Below are positions 6,407 to 12,030 of a stretch of 21,922 bases of DNA, piece after piece. The notes under the pieces were generated by a model that saw only the letters and a list, made by a program, of their open reading frames with translations, did not search any database and was not told the origin of the DNA. The stretch is taken from positions 1 through 21,922 of the IMG/VR virus record IMGVR_UViG_3300031787_000944. The stretch is one strand, 5' to 3'. This DNA comes from a virus. Positions within the stretch are counted from its first letter, which is position 1. The number at the start of each line of letters is the position of its first letter. The translations under genes and the position numbers were made by a program.

Positions 6407-6748
6407 TCACGGCTCCCAGTCGGCGCTGTCGATGTCCTGCACCGCTGCGCGCTGGACGCAGTCGTGCAGGTCGTCCACAACGGCAAGCACAAACGTCTCC
6501 GCATCACTGATCGGTTTGTTGCGGCACAGGCTCAGCCGCCTGGCGCAGTCGCGCAGCAGGGTGGCTGTGCGCAGGGTGAAGGGCAGGCCGTCGTACTCAA
6601 GTGCGGCCGAAAGCAGGTCAGCGTCGGCCCAGATTTCATCGAAGCGCGCCGAGACGGCGTCATCGCGCGCGTCTTCGCGGCGGGTGTCTGGCGGAAGCGG
6701 CATCGACGCGTAGCCGATGGCGTAGTCGGTGAGGGCGGCGCGCTTCAT
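6407..6748 (-). CDS. Early phage protein of unknown function (113 aa)
   Basis: ATG 6748 overlaps the stop of the first operon gene (ATGA), which decides the start over a GTG at 6760. The product begins MKRAALTDYAIGYASMPLPP, is acidic in the middle (TRREDARDDAVSARFDEIWA), and has conserved-looking residues DLLSAALEYDGLPFTLRTAT and LLRDCARRLSLCRNKP. I recognise no family. It could be a nucleic-acid or host-protein binding factor; no evidence distinguishes these. Confidence 0.6.
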   Translation of the reverse strand: MKRAALTDYAIGYASMPLPPDTRREDARDDAVSARFDEIWADADLLSAALEYDGLPFTLRTATLLRDCARRLSLCRNKPISDAETFVLAVVDDLHDCVQRAAVQDIDSADWEP

Positions 6749-6963
6749 GCTGCGGCACACTCAGCAATCCGAGCGGTAAAAAGATTTACGCGCGCTTCAA
6801 GGTCAGATGCGGAAAACCCGCGAACTTTTTTTCCGGTTAACTCAGCGTGAGCAAAGTCGGCGCGCAGTTGACTTAAGTTGAGCTCATATTGCGCTGCCAA
6901 CTGCGGCAGTGAGCAACGCATGATTCGTGCTATGTCTTGCACGGGTAAATGGGTGGCTGGCAT
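6745..6963 (-). CDS. First gene of the leftward operon, HTH-like (72 aa)
   Basis: The product starts MPATHLPVQDIARIMRCSLP and continues QLAAQYELNLSQLRADFAHA. The segment PVQDIARIMRCSLPQLAAQY (about 7-26) has a helix-turn-helix look ('-IA--M-CS--QLA--Y'). AGAGGA lies 7 bases before the ATG, and the PL promoter-operator is about 40 bp upstream, so it is the first product made from PL. Its place corresponds to lambda N, but it is not Arg-rich like N and I do not call it an antiterminator. Confidence 0.6.
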   Translation of the reverse strand: MPATHLPVQDIARIMRCSLPQLAAQYELNLSQLRADFAHAELTGKKVRGFSASDLEARVNLFTARIAECAAA

Positions 6964-7000
6964 GTTGTTGTCCTCTGATGTGCGGCCTGCTGTCCCAAGT

Positions 7001-7044
7001 AATACTACCTAGGTATTCCGTGCAGTCAATACCCGCGTAGTATT
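7001..7044 (-). promoter_or_regulatory. PL promoter with operators OL1 and OL2
   Basis: On the minus strand a -35 TTGACT (7029-7024) and a -10 TAGTAT (7007-7002) are 16 bp apart. Two 17-bp operators AATAC-N7-GTATT lie at 7001-7017, covering the -10, and 7028-7044, touching the -35; their starts are 27 bp apart. OL1 has the perfect core TACCTAGGTA. The same operator and the same geometry occur at PR. This promoter drives the leftward early operon from 6963 and should be closed by CI and modulated by Cro. Confidence 0.85.
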
Positions 7045-7079
7045 TTTTTTCGAGCGCTTAGCACCGAGGTGCTTAAGGC

Positions 7080-7760
7080 TTAACGGAACTTGGTGTGAGC
7101 TTCGCGCACGACGCCGATGATGCGGGCTTCACCGAGCGGCTTGATGGGATAGCGGGGGTTCAGCGGCTGGAGGTACATCTCGCCGCCGTCGCTGACAAGC
7201 TTCTTAAGCGTTGCCTGCTCGCCGTTGCCGGCTATGACGTAGTCGCCGATGTTGGCGCTGATGTCGGGCTCGACGACGATGCGCATCCCTGCGGTAAACA
7301 CGGGTTCCATGCTGTCGCCCTCGACGATTAGGGCGAATGTGTGTCGGTTGACTGGCACGCCGGTGTCTATCCATTCATCGGCGTCACCTGGCGCAAAATT
7401 GTCCACGACGTCGGTTAGATTTCCCGCCTGTACTGCCGAGATAACCGGCACTCGACCGCGGGAAGCCGGTGCGACTCGAACGTTAGAATCGGATCCGAGC
7501 GTGGCAAAAGCGGTCACACCAACAACTGCAGATGCAGCGAGATCCACCACAAGCCGCGGGCCGTCGCCAGTCGCGAGCCACAGCGCGTTGACGCCAAGCG
7601 CGCTTGCCAGCTTGACCGTGTGCCGCGATTCGTCCTGATCGCCGCGCTCAATCTTTGAGATGGAGCCCTGACCGACCCCGCACTTGTCCGCAAGCTGCTG
7701 CTGGCTCCAGTTAAGTGCCTCGCGTGCAGATTTAAGACGTGCGCCGAATTCCGTGCTCAT
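7080..7760 (-). CDS. cI: CI-like prophage repressor (HTH + S24 LexA-type peptidase)
   Basis: This 226-residue repressor maintains lysogeny by binding OL and OR. Residues about 7-60 are an HTH_3 domain (ARLKSAREALNWSQQQLADK, then VGQGSISKIERG). Residues 104-226 are the S24/LexA fold: cleavage pair A112-G113 in VQAGNL, catalytic S150 in EGDSMEP, and K186 in ATLKKLV, followed by MYLQPLNPRYPI as in lambda CI and P22 C2. It should therefore self-cleave when RecA is activated. It lies between PL and PR on the minus strand. The promoter candidate puts the -10 only 6 bases before ATG 7760, with no clear Shine-Dalgarno, so a leaderless mRNA is likely. Confidence 0.93.
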   Translation of the reverse strand: MSTEFGARLKSAREALNWSQQQLADKCGVGQGSISKIERGDQDESRHTVKLASALGVNALWLATGDGPRLVVDLAASAVVGVTAFATLGSDSNVRVAPASRGRVPVISAVQAGNLTDVVDNFAPGDADEWIDTGVPVNRHTFALIVEGDSMEPVFTAGMRIVVEPDISANIGDYVIAGNGEQATLKKLVSDGGEMYLQPLNPRYPIKPLGEARIIGVVREAHTKFR

Positions 7761-7766
7761 ACGCCT

Positions 7767-7795
7767 AGTCTACTACTTTAGTAGACCCCATCCAA
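7767..7795 (-). promoter_or_regulatory. PRM-like promoter with OR3-like palindrome, leaderless cI start
   Basis: On the minus strand a -35 TTGGAT (7795-7790), a 17-bp spacer and a -10 TAGACT (7772-7767) precede the cI ATG (7760) by 6 bases, so transcription would start at or near the A of ATG. A perfect 8-bp inverted repeat with a 3-base centre (GTCTACTA/TAGTAGAC, 7768-7786) covers the -10 and spacer; its TACTAC half resembles the half-site of the other operators. It is the natural candidate for OR3, where a bound regulator would block cI transcription. Confidence 0.6.
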
Positions 7796-7835
7796 CTACC
7801 TAGGGCTTGACGCGTGCGAATACGTGGGTAGTATT
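7792..7835 (+). promoter_or_regulatory. PR promoter with operators OR1 and OR2
   Basis: A -35 TTGACG (7807-7812) and a -10 TAGTAT (7829-7834) have a 16-bp spacer. OR1, AATACGTGGGTAGTATT (7819-7835), covers the -10. A degenerate copy, 12 of 17 bases equal to OL1 with the core ACTACCTAGG intact, lies at 7792-7808 and touches the -35, again 27 bp from its partner. The promoter drives cro and the rightward early operon; the mRNA should start near 7841, just before the GGGGAG site of cro. Confidence 0.85.
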
Positions 7836-7858
7836 CGCCCGTATTGATGGGGAGCAAC

Positions 7859-8080
7859 ATGAGCCTAAAAGAATTTCGAGAAGCATCAGGCCTATCGCAG
7901 AAGCAGCTTGCCGCCGCATCAGGCGTCAGTCAGCAGCTCATCTCACACATCGAGACAGGGCAGCGCAGCCCGGCAGAGCTTGGGCTCGACCGCGCCAGGG
8001 CTATCGTTTCTGCGCTGGCGACGGCTGGCGCCGACTGTGACCTCGATGACGTCTTCCCGCCGGGGAGGGCGGTTGCATGA
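7859..8080 (+). CDS. cro: Cro-like repressor (XRE family)
   Basis: The 73-residue protein is almost entirely an HTH_3 domain: MSLKEFREASGLSQKQLAAA (1-20), SGVSQQLISHIETGQRSP (21-38), then a short C-terminal helix and tail. Divergent from cI and first in the rightward operon, it should act as Cro. I chose ATG 7859 with GGGGAG 4 bases upstream; a TTG/ATG start at 7844-7847 would lie on the PR transcript start and is unlikely. It overlaps the next gene by 4 bases. The helix 3 region SQQLISHIE is the likely operator reader. Confidence 0.88.
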   Translation: MSLKEFREASGLSQKQLAAASGVSQQLISHIETGQRSPAELGLDRARAIVSALATAGADCDLDDVFPPGRAVA

Positions 8081-8376
8081 ACCAGATCGCCATCGACTGG
8101 GAAGCCAACGCCCGCGAATCCGATCCCTGGACAAGCCACGCAGCAGCTGCGCGCGTGCGCGAATTCGCCAGCGGCCACATCGCCATCATTCTCGACTGCC
8201 TGCGCGAGCACGGGCCTGCTACGGCCGACGAGATCGCCAGTCGGGTTGGGTTGCTGTCGCATCAGGTCAATAAGCGGCTGAGCGATTGCCAGAAGCGCCA
8301 ACTGGCGAGGCCGACGGGATTGTGCCGGTTGTCGGCGAGCAATCGGCTTGAGCGAGTGTGGGAGGTTGTTGCATGA
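8077..8376 (+). CDS. Winged-helix DNA-binding phage protein
   Basis: The 99-residue product has the order known from small phage winged-helix proteins: RESDPWTSHAAAARVREF (13-30), helix HIAIILDCLREHGPATADEI (34-53), recognition helix SHQVNKRLSDCQKRQLARPT (61-80) and wing CRLSASNRLERVWEVV. It lies where lambda has cII, directly after cro with a 4-base overlap, so a regulatory role is plausible, but CII and this fold are not the same family. The ATG overlaps the cro stop and the TGA overlaps the next ATG. Confidence 0.75.
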   Translation: MNQIAIDWEANARESDPWTSHAAAARVREFASGHIAIILDCLREHGPATADEIASRVGLLSHQVNKRLSDCQKRQLARPTGLCRLSASNRLERVWEVVA

Positions 8377-9569
8377 GCAGTCTTGTCATAGACCCCGAGT
8401 TCAAAGCGCTGATTCCGCCGCTGCGACCCGATGAGCGTGCCGAGCTGGAGTTGAGCATTGCATTCAGTGGGTGTCGCGACCCGCTCACGGTGTGGGGCGA
8501 TGTTCTTGTGGACGGACACAACCGCCACGAAATCTGCACACGGCTGGGGGTTCCGTTTGCTGTTGTGCAGATTCAGTTCAACGACCGCCTCGATGCGTTT
8601 ATCTGGATTCGCAAAAATCAACTGACGCGCAGAAACCTAACGGACGACCAGCGCGCCATGAATTTTGAAGGCCTGCGGCGGCTTGAGAGTGAGAAGCTCA
8701 GGCGGGCGCGGGCCAAGGCGGGGGGGCAGCAGGGTGGGCGCGGGCGCGCAGCGGATAGCTTGTCGCACACTGTGTGCGACAAGCTATTTCAAGCTGACGC
8801 CACAGACGCAAAAGCATCAGAGAAAACACCCGGGCCGCGATCAAAGCCCGCCAAAGAACAAAAGCGTGACACACGCAATGAAGCTGCAAAGGCAGCAAAT
8901 CTGCCTCGGCGAAAACTTTCCAAAGCCGCACTCGTCGTTGATGCCCGTCCAGACCTAGCCGACCAGGTGGAGCGGGGTGAAATCAAACTGGCCGACGCCG
9001 TTCGCCAGATCAAGCGCGCCGAAGTAATCGAAAAGCTAGAAAGCGTCGAGGCGCGCGAGCAAAAAGAGCTGGCAGGCGAGTACGACGTGATCGTTATTGA
9101 CCCGCCATGGCCGATGCAGAAGATTGAGCGGGACGAGCGCCCGAATCAGTCGCAGTTTGACTACCCCGTAATGCAGGAAACCGAGCTGGCGGCGATGACG
9201 ATGCCGGCCGCTCGTGACTGCCATATGTGGCTCTGGACGACGCACAAGTTCTTGCCGATGGCGTTGCGGCTTCTGGACGCCTGGGGGTTCAAATACGTTT
9301 GTACGTTCGTATGGCACAAGCCCGGCGGGTTCCAGCCAATCGGGCTGCCGCAATACAACTGCGAATTCGCGCTGTACGCGCGGAAAGGATCGCCAAAGTT
9401 CATAGACACCAAAGCATTCCCTGTTTGCTTTGAGGCGTCTCGAGGTGCGCATAGCGAGAAACCCGAAGAGTTATACGACGTGGTGCGCCGGGTCACTGCC
9501 GGTAGGCGCATCGATATATTCAACCGCAGAGCGATTGACCAGTTCGACGTGTGGGGGAAAGAGGCATGA
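8373..9569 (+). CDS. ParB-N domain fused to MT-A70 adenine methyltransferase
   Basis: The 398-residue protein joins two modules. Residues about 10-90 are a ParB/sulfiredoxin-like N-domain (DPLTVWGDVLVDGHNRHEIC at 36-55, then IRKNQLTRRNLTDDQRA). Residues about 168-215 (AAKAANLPRRKLSKAALVVD and the 'ARPDLADQVERGEIKLADAV' segment) look like the helical DNA-binding part that follows ParB-N in phage proteins. Residues 235-398 are an MT-A70 N6-adenine methyltransferase with DPPW at 243-246, WLWTTHKFLP, and SEKPEELYDVVRRV with DIFNRR. It probably methylates phage DNA at adenine, perhaps guided by the ParB part. ATG 8373 overlaps the preceding stop. The linker (111-168) is rich in Gly, Ala and Lys and is encoded partly by a perfect palindrome. 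Confidence 0.88.
   Translation: MSSLVIDPEFKALIPPLRPDERAELELSIAFSGCRDPLTVWGDVLVDGHNRHEICTRLGVPFAVVQIQFNDRLDAFIWIRKNQLTRRNLTDDQRAMNFEGLRRLESEKLRRARAKAGGQQGGRGRAADSLSHTVCDKLFQADATDAKASEKTPGPRSKPAKEQKRDTRNEAAKAANLPRRKLSKAALVVDARPDLADQVERGEIKLADAVRQIKRAEVIEKLESVEAREQKELAGEYDVIVIDPPWPMQKIERDERPNQSQFDYPVMQETELAAMTMPAARDCHMWLWTTHKFLPMALRLLDAWGFKYVCTFVWHKPGGFQPIGLPQYNCEFALYARKGSPKFIDTKAFPVCFEASRGAHSEKPEELYDVVRRVTAGRRIDIFNRRAIDQFDVWGKEA
8755..8787. repeat. Perfect palindrome with 16-bp arms inside the ParB-MTase linker
   Basis: ATAGCTTGTCGCACAC (8755-8770) is followed by one T and its exact reverse complement (8772-8787). It lies in frame and encodes part of the linker between the ParB-N and HTH/MTase parts. 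No T-run follows, so it is not a terminator. The context allows a binding site for the ParB-like protein or an mRNA hairpin; neither is shown. Confidence 0.85.
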
Positions 9570-10087
9570 CCGGCTGGCAAAACGACAAAAAATGGGCCGA
9601 CCAGTTTATGCCGCCGATAAAGCGGATTCTCGGGGAGCACCTGATAGGTGAGCCGCCAGTTGCAGAGGATCAAGAACGAAACACAGACCTCATGGTGCTT
9701 CGAATGGACGCTGTGCGGATCGGTTGCCGGATGCGGAAAGCCGACCAGTTGGAAAGATGTCCTAACTACGCCAACGAGTTCACCATTCGCACGGTTCGCC
9801 CGAGCGGAATGCAGACTGAACTGGCTAAGATTATTGCCGGATGGGGCGACTACTTTTTTTACGGCTTTGGACACTCGTCCGGCGCGGTTCATCCTTGGGC
9901 TCTCTGCGATCTTCGTGTTTTCCGGCTTTGGCACAGCGCGCAACTCGTTCGTGATCGTGGGCAAATGCCTGGCGTTGAAAAGGCAAATCACGACGGCTCA
10001 AGTGCGTTCCGCGTTTTTGAGTTCCGACACCTTCCGGCTGAGTTCCTAGCTGCTTCGTACGGTGTCGCAAGCAGGGAGGCCGCATGA
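9566..10087 (+). CDS. Conserved early phage protein, nuclease-like fold possible (173 aa)
   Basis: This matches a phage family I know only as hypothetical: WQNDKKWADQFMPPIKRILG (4-23), EDQERNTDLMVLRMDAVRIG (34-53) and, after C54, the segment RMRKADQLERC; then EFTIRTVRPSGMQTELAKII (71-90) and WGDYFFYGF (93-101). The alternation of a TDL acidic site, strands and a following R-x-R/K could suit a PD-(D/E)XK-type fold, but the key residues are not certain. ATG 9566 overlaps the MTase stop by 4 bases, and the TGA overlaps the O-like gene start. The C-terminal 60 residues are less regular. A role in DNA metabolism is inferred from the neighbours. Confidence 0.65.
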   Translation: MTGWQNDKKWADQFMPPIKRILGEHLIGEPPVAEDQERNTDLMVLRMDAVRIGCRMRKADQLERCPNYANEFTIRTVRPSGMQTELAKIIAGWGDYFFYGFGHSSGAVHPWALCDLRVFRLWHSAQLVRDRGQMPGVEKANHDGSSAFRVFEFRHLPAEFLAASYGVASREAA

Positions 10088-10785
10088 AGTGGTTCAAAGT
10101 CCACGCCGAAATCATCAACGATCCCAAGATCCGCGCTTTGGCGTTTGAGGACCGCTGGCACTTCGTGGCCGTCATGGCGTTGACCGCAGACGGTACGCTG
10201 GACGAGCCAGCCGAGCTGCGGGACGAGCTGGTGTCTGTGGCTCTCGGCCTGCATGGAATCGACCTCGAGAAAGCAAAAGCCAGGCTGATGCGCCTGCGTT
10301 TGATCGGCGGCGACTGGAAGCCGATCCAGTGGGAAAAACGGCAGGCAAGCGCCGACCCAACCAGCGCCGAACGGCAGCGGCGGTGGAAGGAAAGCCGCGC
10401 ACAATCAAAGGCATACGAAGACAACACCGTTAGTAACGCGTTACCTAACGGTGCAAGTAACGGACAGAAGAAGAAGGAGAAGAGAGAAGAAGAATTAGAA
10501 GAGACATCTTGCGATGTCTCGCGCGCCCGCAAAGCGCCTCGGTTTTCACCACCCACCGCCGAAGACGTAAACCGCTATTGCCGGGAGACCGGCCACCACA
10601 TCGACGCCGAGCGCTTCATCGACCACTACGCATCAAACGGCTGGCGGGTTGGGAAAGTCCCGATGAAGTCGTGGCAGCACGCCGTGGCCGGCTGGTGGCG
10701 ACGCGACCAGGACAAAGCCATCCCGCGCGGCGGCACCCGTGCGCGCTCCATCGCGGAAGACCTAACCGACCGGAGCTGGGCATGA
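10084..10785 (+). CDS. O-like phage replication protein (replisome organiser)
   Basis: The 233-residue protein has a DNA-binding N-terminus (WFKVHAEIINDPKIRALAFE, 3-22, then DRWHFVAVMALTADGTLDEP), the SAERQRRWKESRA segment (94-106), a very hydrophilic linker with KKKEKREEELEE (129-140), and a C-terminal module PPTAEDVNRYCRETGHHIDA (156-175), AERFIDHYASNGWRVGKVPM and KSWQHAVAGWWRRD, as in phage replication initiators. It would bind the phage origin and recruit a helicase or loader. No P-type loader is recognised downstream, so the host helicase loader may be used. As in lambda O, the gene carries an origin-like sequence in the linker-coding region (10425-10520). Its start and stop overlap neighbours by 4 bases. 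Confidence 0.78.
   Translation: MKWFKVHAEIINDPKIRALAFEDRWHFVAVMALTADGTLDEPAELRDELVSVALGLHGIDLEKAKARLMRLRLIGGDWKPIQWEKRQASADPTSAERQRRWKESRAQSKAYEDNTVSNALPNGASNGQKKKEKREEELEETSCDVSRARKAPRFSPPTAEDVNRYCRETGHHIDAERFIDHYASNGWRVGKVPMKSWQHAVAGWWRRDQDKAIPRGGTRARSIAEDLTDRSWA
10425..10520. other. Candidate replication origin inside the O-like gene
   Basis: At 10425-10453 two 9-bp arms CACCGTTAG and CTAACGGTG enclose a TAACG/CGTTA stem, with one bulged C; the pentamer TAACG or its complement occurs five times between 10428 and 10462. A purine-rich stretch of about 40 bases (10464-10505) follows, then a perfect 8-bp inverted repeat GAGACATC/GATGTCTC with a TTGC loop (10501-10520). Iteron-like palindromes beside an easily melted stretch within the initiator gene is the lambda ori plan. 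This is inference from layout. Confidence 0.55.
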
Positions 10786-11030
10786 CCAAAGCAAAACCGC
10801 GAATTACGGACGCCGACGTCAAGCCGCCGCGCTTGATTGATTCCACCGACATCGCCGGAGACGTCGAGCGGTTTCTGGCAGCCGGCGGGAAGATTGACCG
10901 GCCACAGTTTCGGCAGGACCGGTGCGAAGTGTCAGCCGGTGATTCAGCGCGCACCAGGCGCAGGTGGCAGATCAATCAGATGCCGCCGGAGTTGCGAGAG
11001 TTTCAACAACGTGGGGGATCGAAGAAGTGA
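10782..11030 (+). CDS. Small early phage protein (82 aa)
   Basis: The frame MTKAKPRITDADVKPPRLID ... DVERFLAAGGKIDRPQFRQD ... RTRRRWQINQMPPELREFQQ starts at an ATG overlapping the O-like stop (ATGA) and ends overlapping the next GTG (GTGA). The 'DVERFLAAGGKI' stretch is common at the end of small phage proteins. The C-terminal half is basic (RTRRRWQ), fitting nucleic-acid binding, which is a guess. Longer reading of this frame upstream would cross the O-like gene and is not coding. Confidence 0.65.
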   Translation: MTKAKPRITDADVKPPRLIDSTDIAGDVERFLAAGGKIDRPQFRQDRCEVSAGDSARTRRRWQINQMPPELREFQQRGGSKK

Positions 11031-11293
11031 ACGACAAAGTTTTCGTGAATGGCATGGTCGTAAAGCGCAACGACAACGCGCCGGAGTACGTGCTGGCGAA
11101 CCTGTCCATCAAGCGCACCGACCTGATCGAGTTCCTGCGCCAGCAGGACAGCGACTGGCTGAACGTGGCGCTGAAGCGTGCCAAGTCCGGCAAGTGCTAC
11201 GCCGAGCTGGATACGTGGAAGCCGACGGAGAAGTTGGCTGACGTTGCGCGCGGGCCGGCAGCTGCTGCGCCTGACGACGAAATCCCGTTCTGA
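11027..11293 (+). CDS. Small protein with SSB-type acidic C-terminal tip (88 aa)
   Basis: GTG 11027 overlaps the preceding TGA (GTGA) and gives an 88-residue product: NDKVFVNGMVVKRNDNAPEY (2-21), VLANLSIKRTDLIEFLRQQD (22-41), WLNVALKRAKSGKCYAELDT (44-63), and a last stretch ending PDDEIPF. The tip DDEIPF is nearly the DDDIPF tip by which bacterial SSB proteins recruit partners, and an Ala/Pro linker precedes it as in SSB. The body is shorter than a standard OB fold, so it could be a reduced ssDNA-binding protein or a protein using an SSB-mimic tail. The frame extends upstream to an ATG at 10964, but that part lies in the preceding gene. Confidence 0.7.
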   Translation: MNDKVFVNGMVVKRNDNAPEYVLANLSIKRTDLIEFLRQQDSDWLNVALKRAKSGKCYAELDTWKPTEKLADVARGPAAAAPDDEIPF

Positions 11294-11322
11294 GCACCGA
11301 CAAATGGCCGCGCCAGCACGCC

Positions 11323-11535
11323 ATGGACATCGCCAACCTGCCGACGCGGGAGATGCGTGCGGAAGCGTTGGCACGCGTGCCTGCGCATTGGCGCGAGCTT
11401 GTCCAGTCGCACGTCATCAACGCGTTCCGGCTGCGGGCCGTACAGCGTGAAAGCCATCTTCGTGAAGAGTCACGACGGCTTGCGGCCAGCCAGCGACGAA
11501 GCCGTGCGGGTTCTCGCCCGGTATCGCGCCGGTGA
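11323..11535 (+). CDS. Small nin-region protein (70 aa; possible CTG start at 11290)
   Basis: Residues MDIANLPTREMRAEALARVP then AHWRELVQSHVINAFRLR match a small phage family of the form 'I--LPTRE-R--AL--VP-H-RELV--HV-NAF-LR'. The frame is open back to 11275, and the residues before the ATG (STDKWPRQHA) look family-like, yet the only other start in that stretch is CTG 11290, which would overlap the preceding stop as CTGA. The 3' end runs 89 bases into the next gene in another frame, and residues after about 40 become Arg/Ser-rich, so its true functional part is short. Unknown function. Confidence 0.55.
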   Translation: MDIANLPTREMRAEALARVPAHWRELVQSHVINAFRLRAVQRESHLREESRRLAASQRRSRAGSRPVSRR

Positions 11536-11857
11536 CGAAGTGCTGCTCGAGCATAAGCGCGGGCGTAGCGCCGCAAACCACCGCCGTTTCTTCGCGTTTG
11601 TGTCCACCACGTTCGACTGGCAAGACGTCTACGACGAGATCGAGATCTGGCGGAAAGTGCTGGAAATCGCTGCCGGCCACTTCGACCTGGTCATCGACAA
11701 GCACGGCGAGACGCACTACTGGCCGCGGTCGATTGCTTGGGACGAGCTGGACGAAGACGAATTTCGCGCACTGTTTTCCAAAGTCGTGAACGCGTACCTG
11801 GGGCGGTTCGGCGCCGGGCTGAACGACGCGCAGATCAATCTCGTCGTGGGGTTCTGA
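11447..11857 (+). CDS. DUF1367-like phage protein
   Basis: From GTG 11447 the 136-residue product begins with residues KAIFVKSHDGLRPASDEA, then RYRAGDEVLLEHKRGRSAAN (20-39), HRRFFAFVSTTFDWQDVYDE, a YWPRSIAWDELDEDEFRALF stretch and VVNAYLGRF. This follows the DUF1367 layout ('GL-PA--EA---L---K-GD-V-----R-RN--HHR-FFA-L', then 'SI-F--MDE-EF--L-----V'). The family is typical of the lambdoid nin-like region between replication and Q genes; its function is not established. The frame is open further upstream to an ATG at 11357, but that part is out of family. The stop overlaps the next ATG as TGATG. Confidence 0.65.
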   Translation: MKAIFVKSHDGLRPASDEAVRVLARYRAGDEVLLEHKRGRSAANHRRFFAFVSTTFDWQDVYDEIEIWRKVLEIAAGHFDLVIDKHGETHYWPRSIAWDELDEDEFRALFSKVVNAYLGRFGAGLNDAQINLVVGF

Positions 11858-12030
11858 TGACACCGCAACCGCCAAACATGTGCCCGTTCTGTTTCGAGAC
11901 GTTCGCATCCGCCATCTCGGCCGCAGAGCACCGCGTCGGTAATCCGCGCCGGTGCCTGACACCTGACGAACTGGTCAAAGCGGGAATGCGCAAAGACCGC
12001 CTCGGCGTCTGGAAGCGTCTGCGCCGATGA
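11857..12030 (+). CDS. Small FDXHR-type putative zinc-binding protein (57 aa)
   Basis: The product carries C9-x-x-C12, F16, H25-R26 and C33 (CPFCFETFASAISAAEHRVG, then NPRRCLTPDELV), followed by GMRKDRLGVW. This is the layout of the small phage zinc-binding family usually labelled FDXHR ('C--C---F----FD-HR-G-----RCL-P-E', then 'G-W'). Here FD is replaced by AE. The start overlaps the previous stop (TGATG), and the stop overlaps the nuclease start by 4 bases. Nucleic-acid binding is likely from the fold type, but the target is unknown. Confidence 0.75.
   Translation: MTPQPPNMCPFCFETFASAISAAEHRVGNPRRCLTPDELVKAGMRKDRLGVWKRLRR

Noticed and set aside
7042-7078. Terminator after cI: AGCAC/GTGCT hairpin and a run of eight Ts
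   Set aside because: For transcription of cI (minus strand) the run is As, and on the plus strand the Ts precede the hairpin, so the order is wrong for an intrinsic terminator.
8755-8787. Protelomerase-type telomere site or intrinsic terminator
   Set aside because: It lies in frame within an essential-looking gene, no protelomerase is seen, the integrase and attP point to integration, and no T-run follows.
9161-9991. Minus-strand frame of 276 residues
   Set aside because: It is antisense to the methyltransferase end and the gene at 9566-10087, has no ribosome site or family pattern, and would oppose the tightly overlapped early operon.
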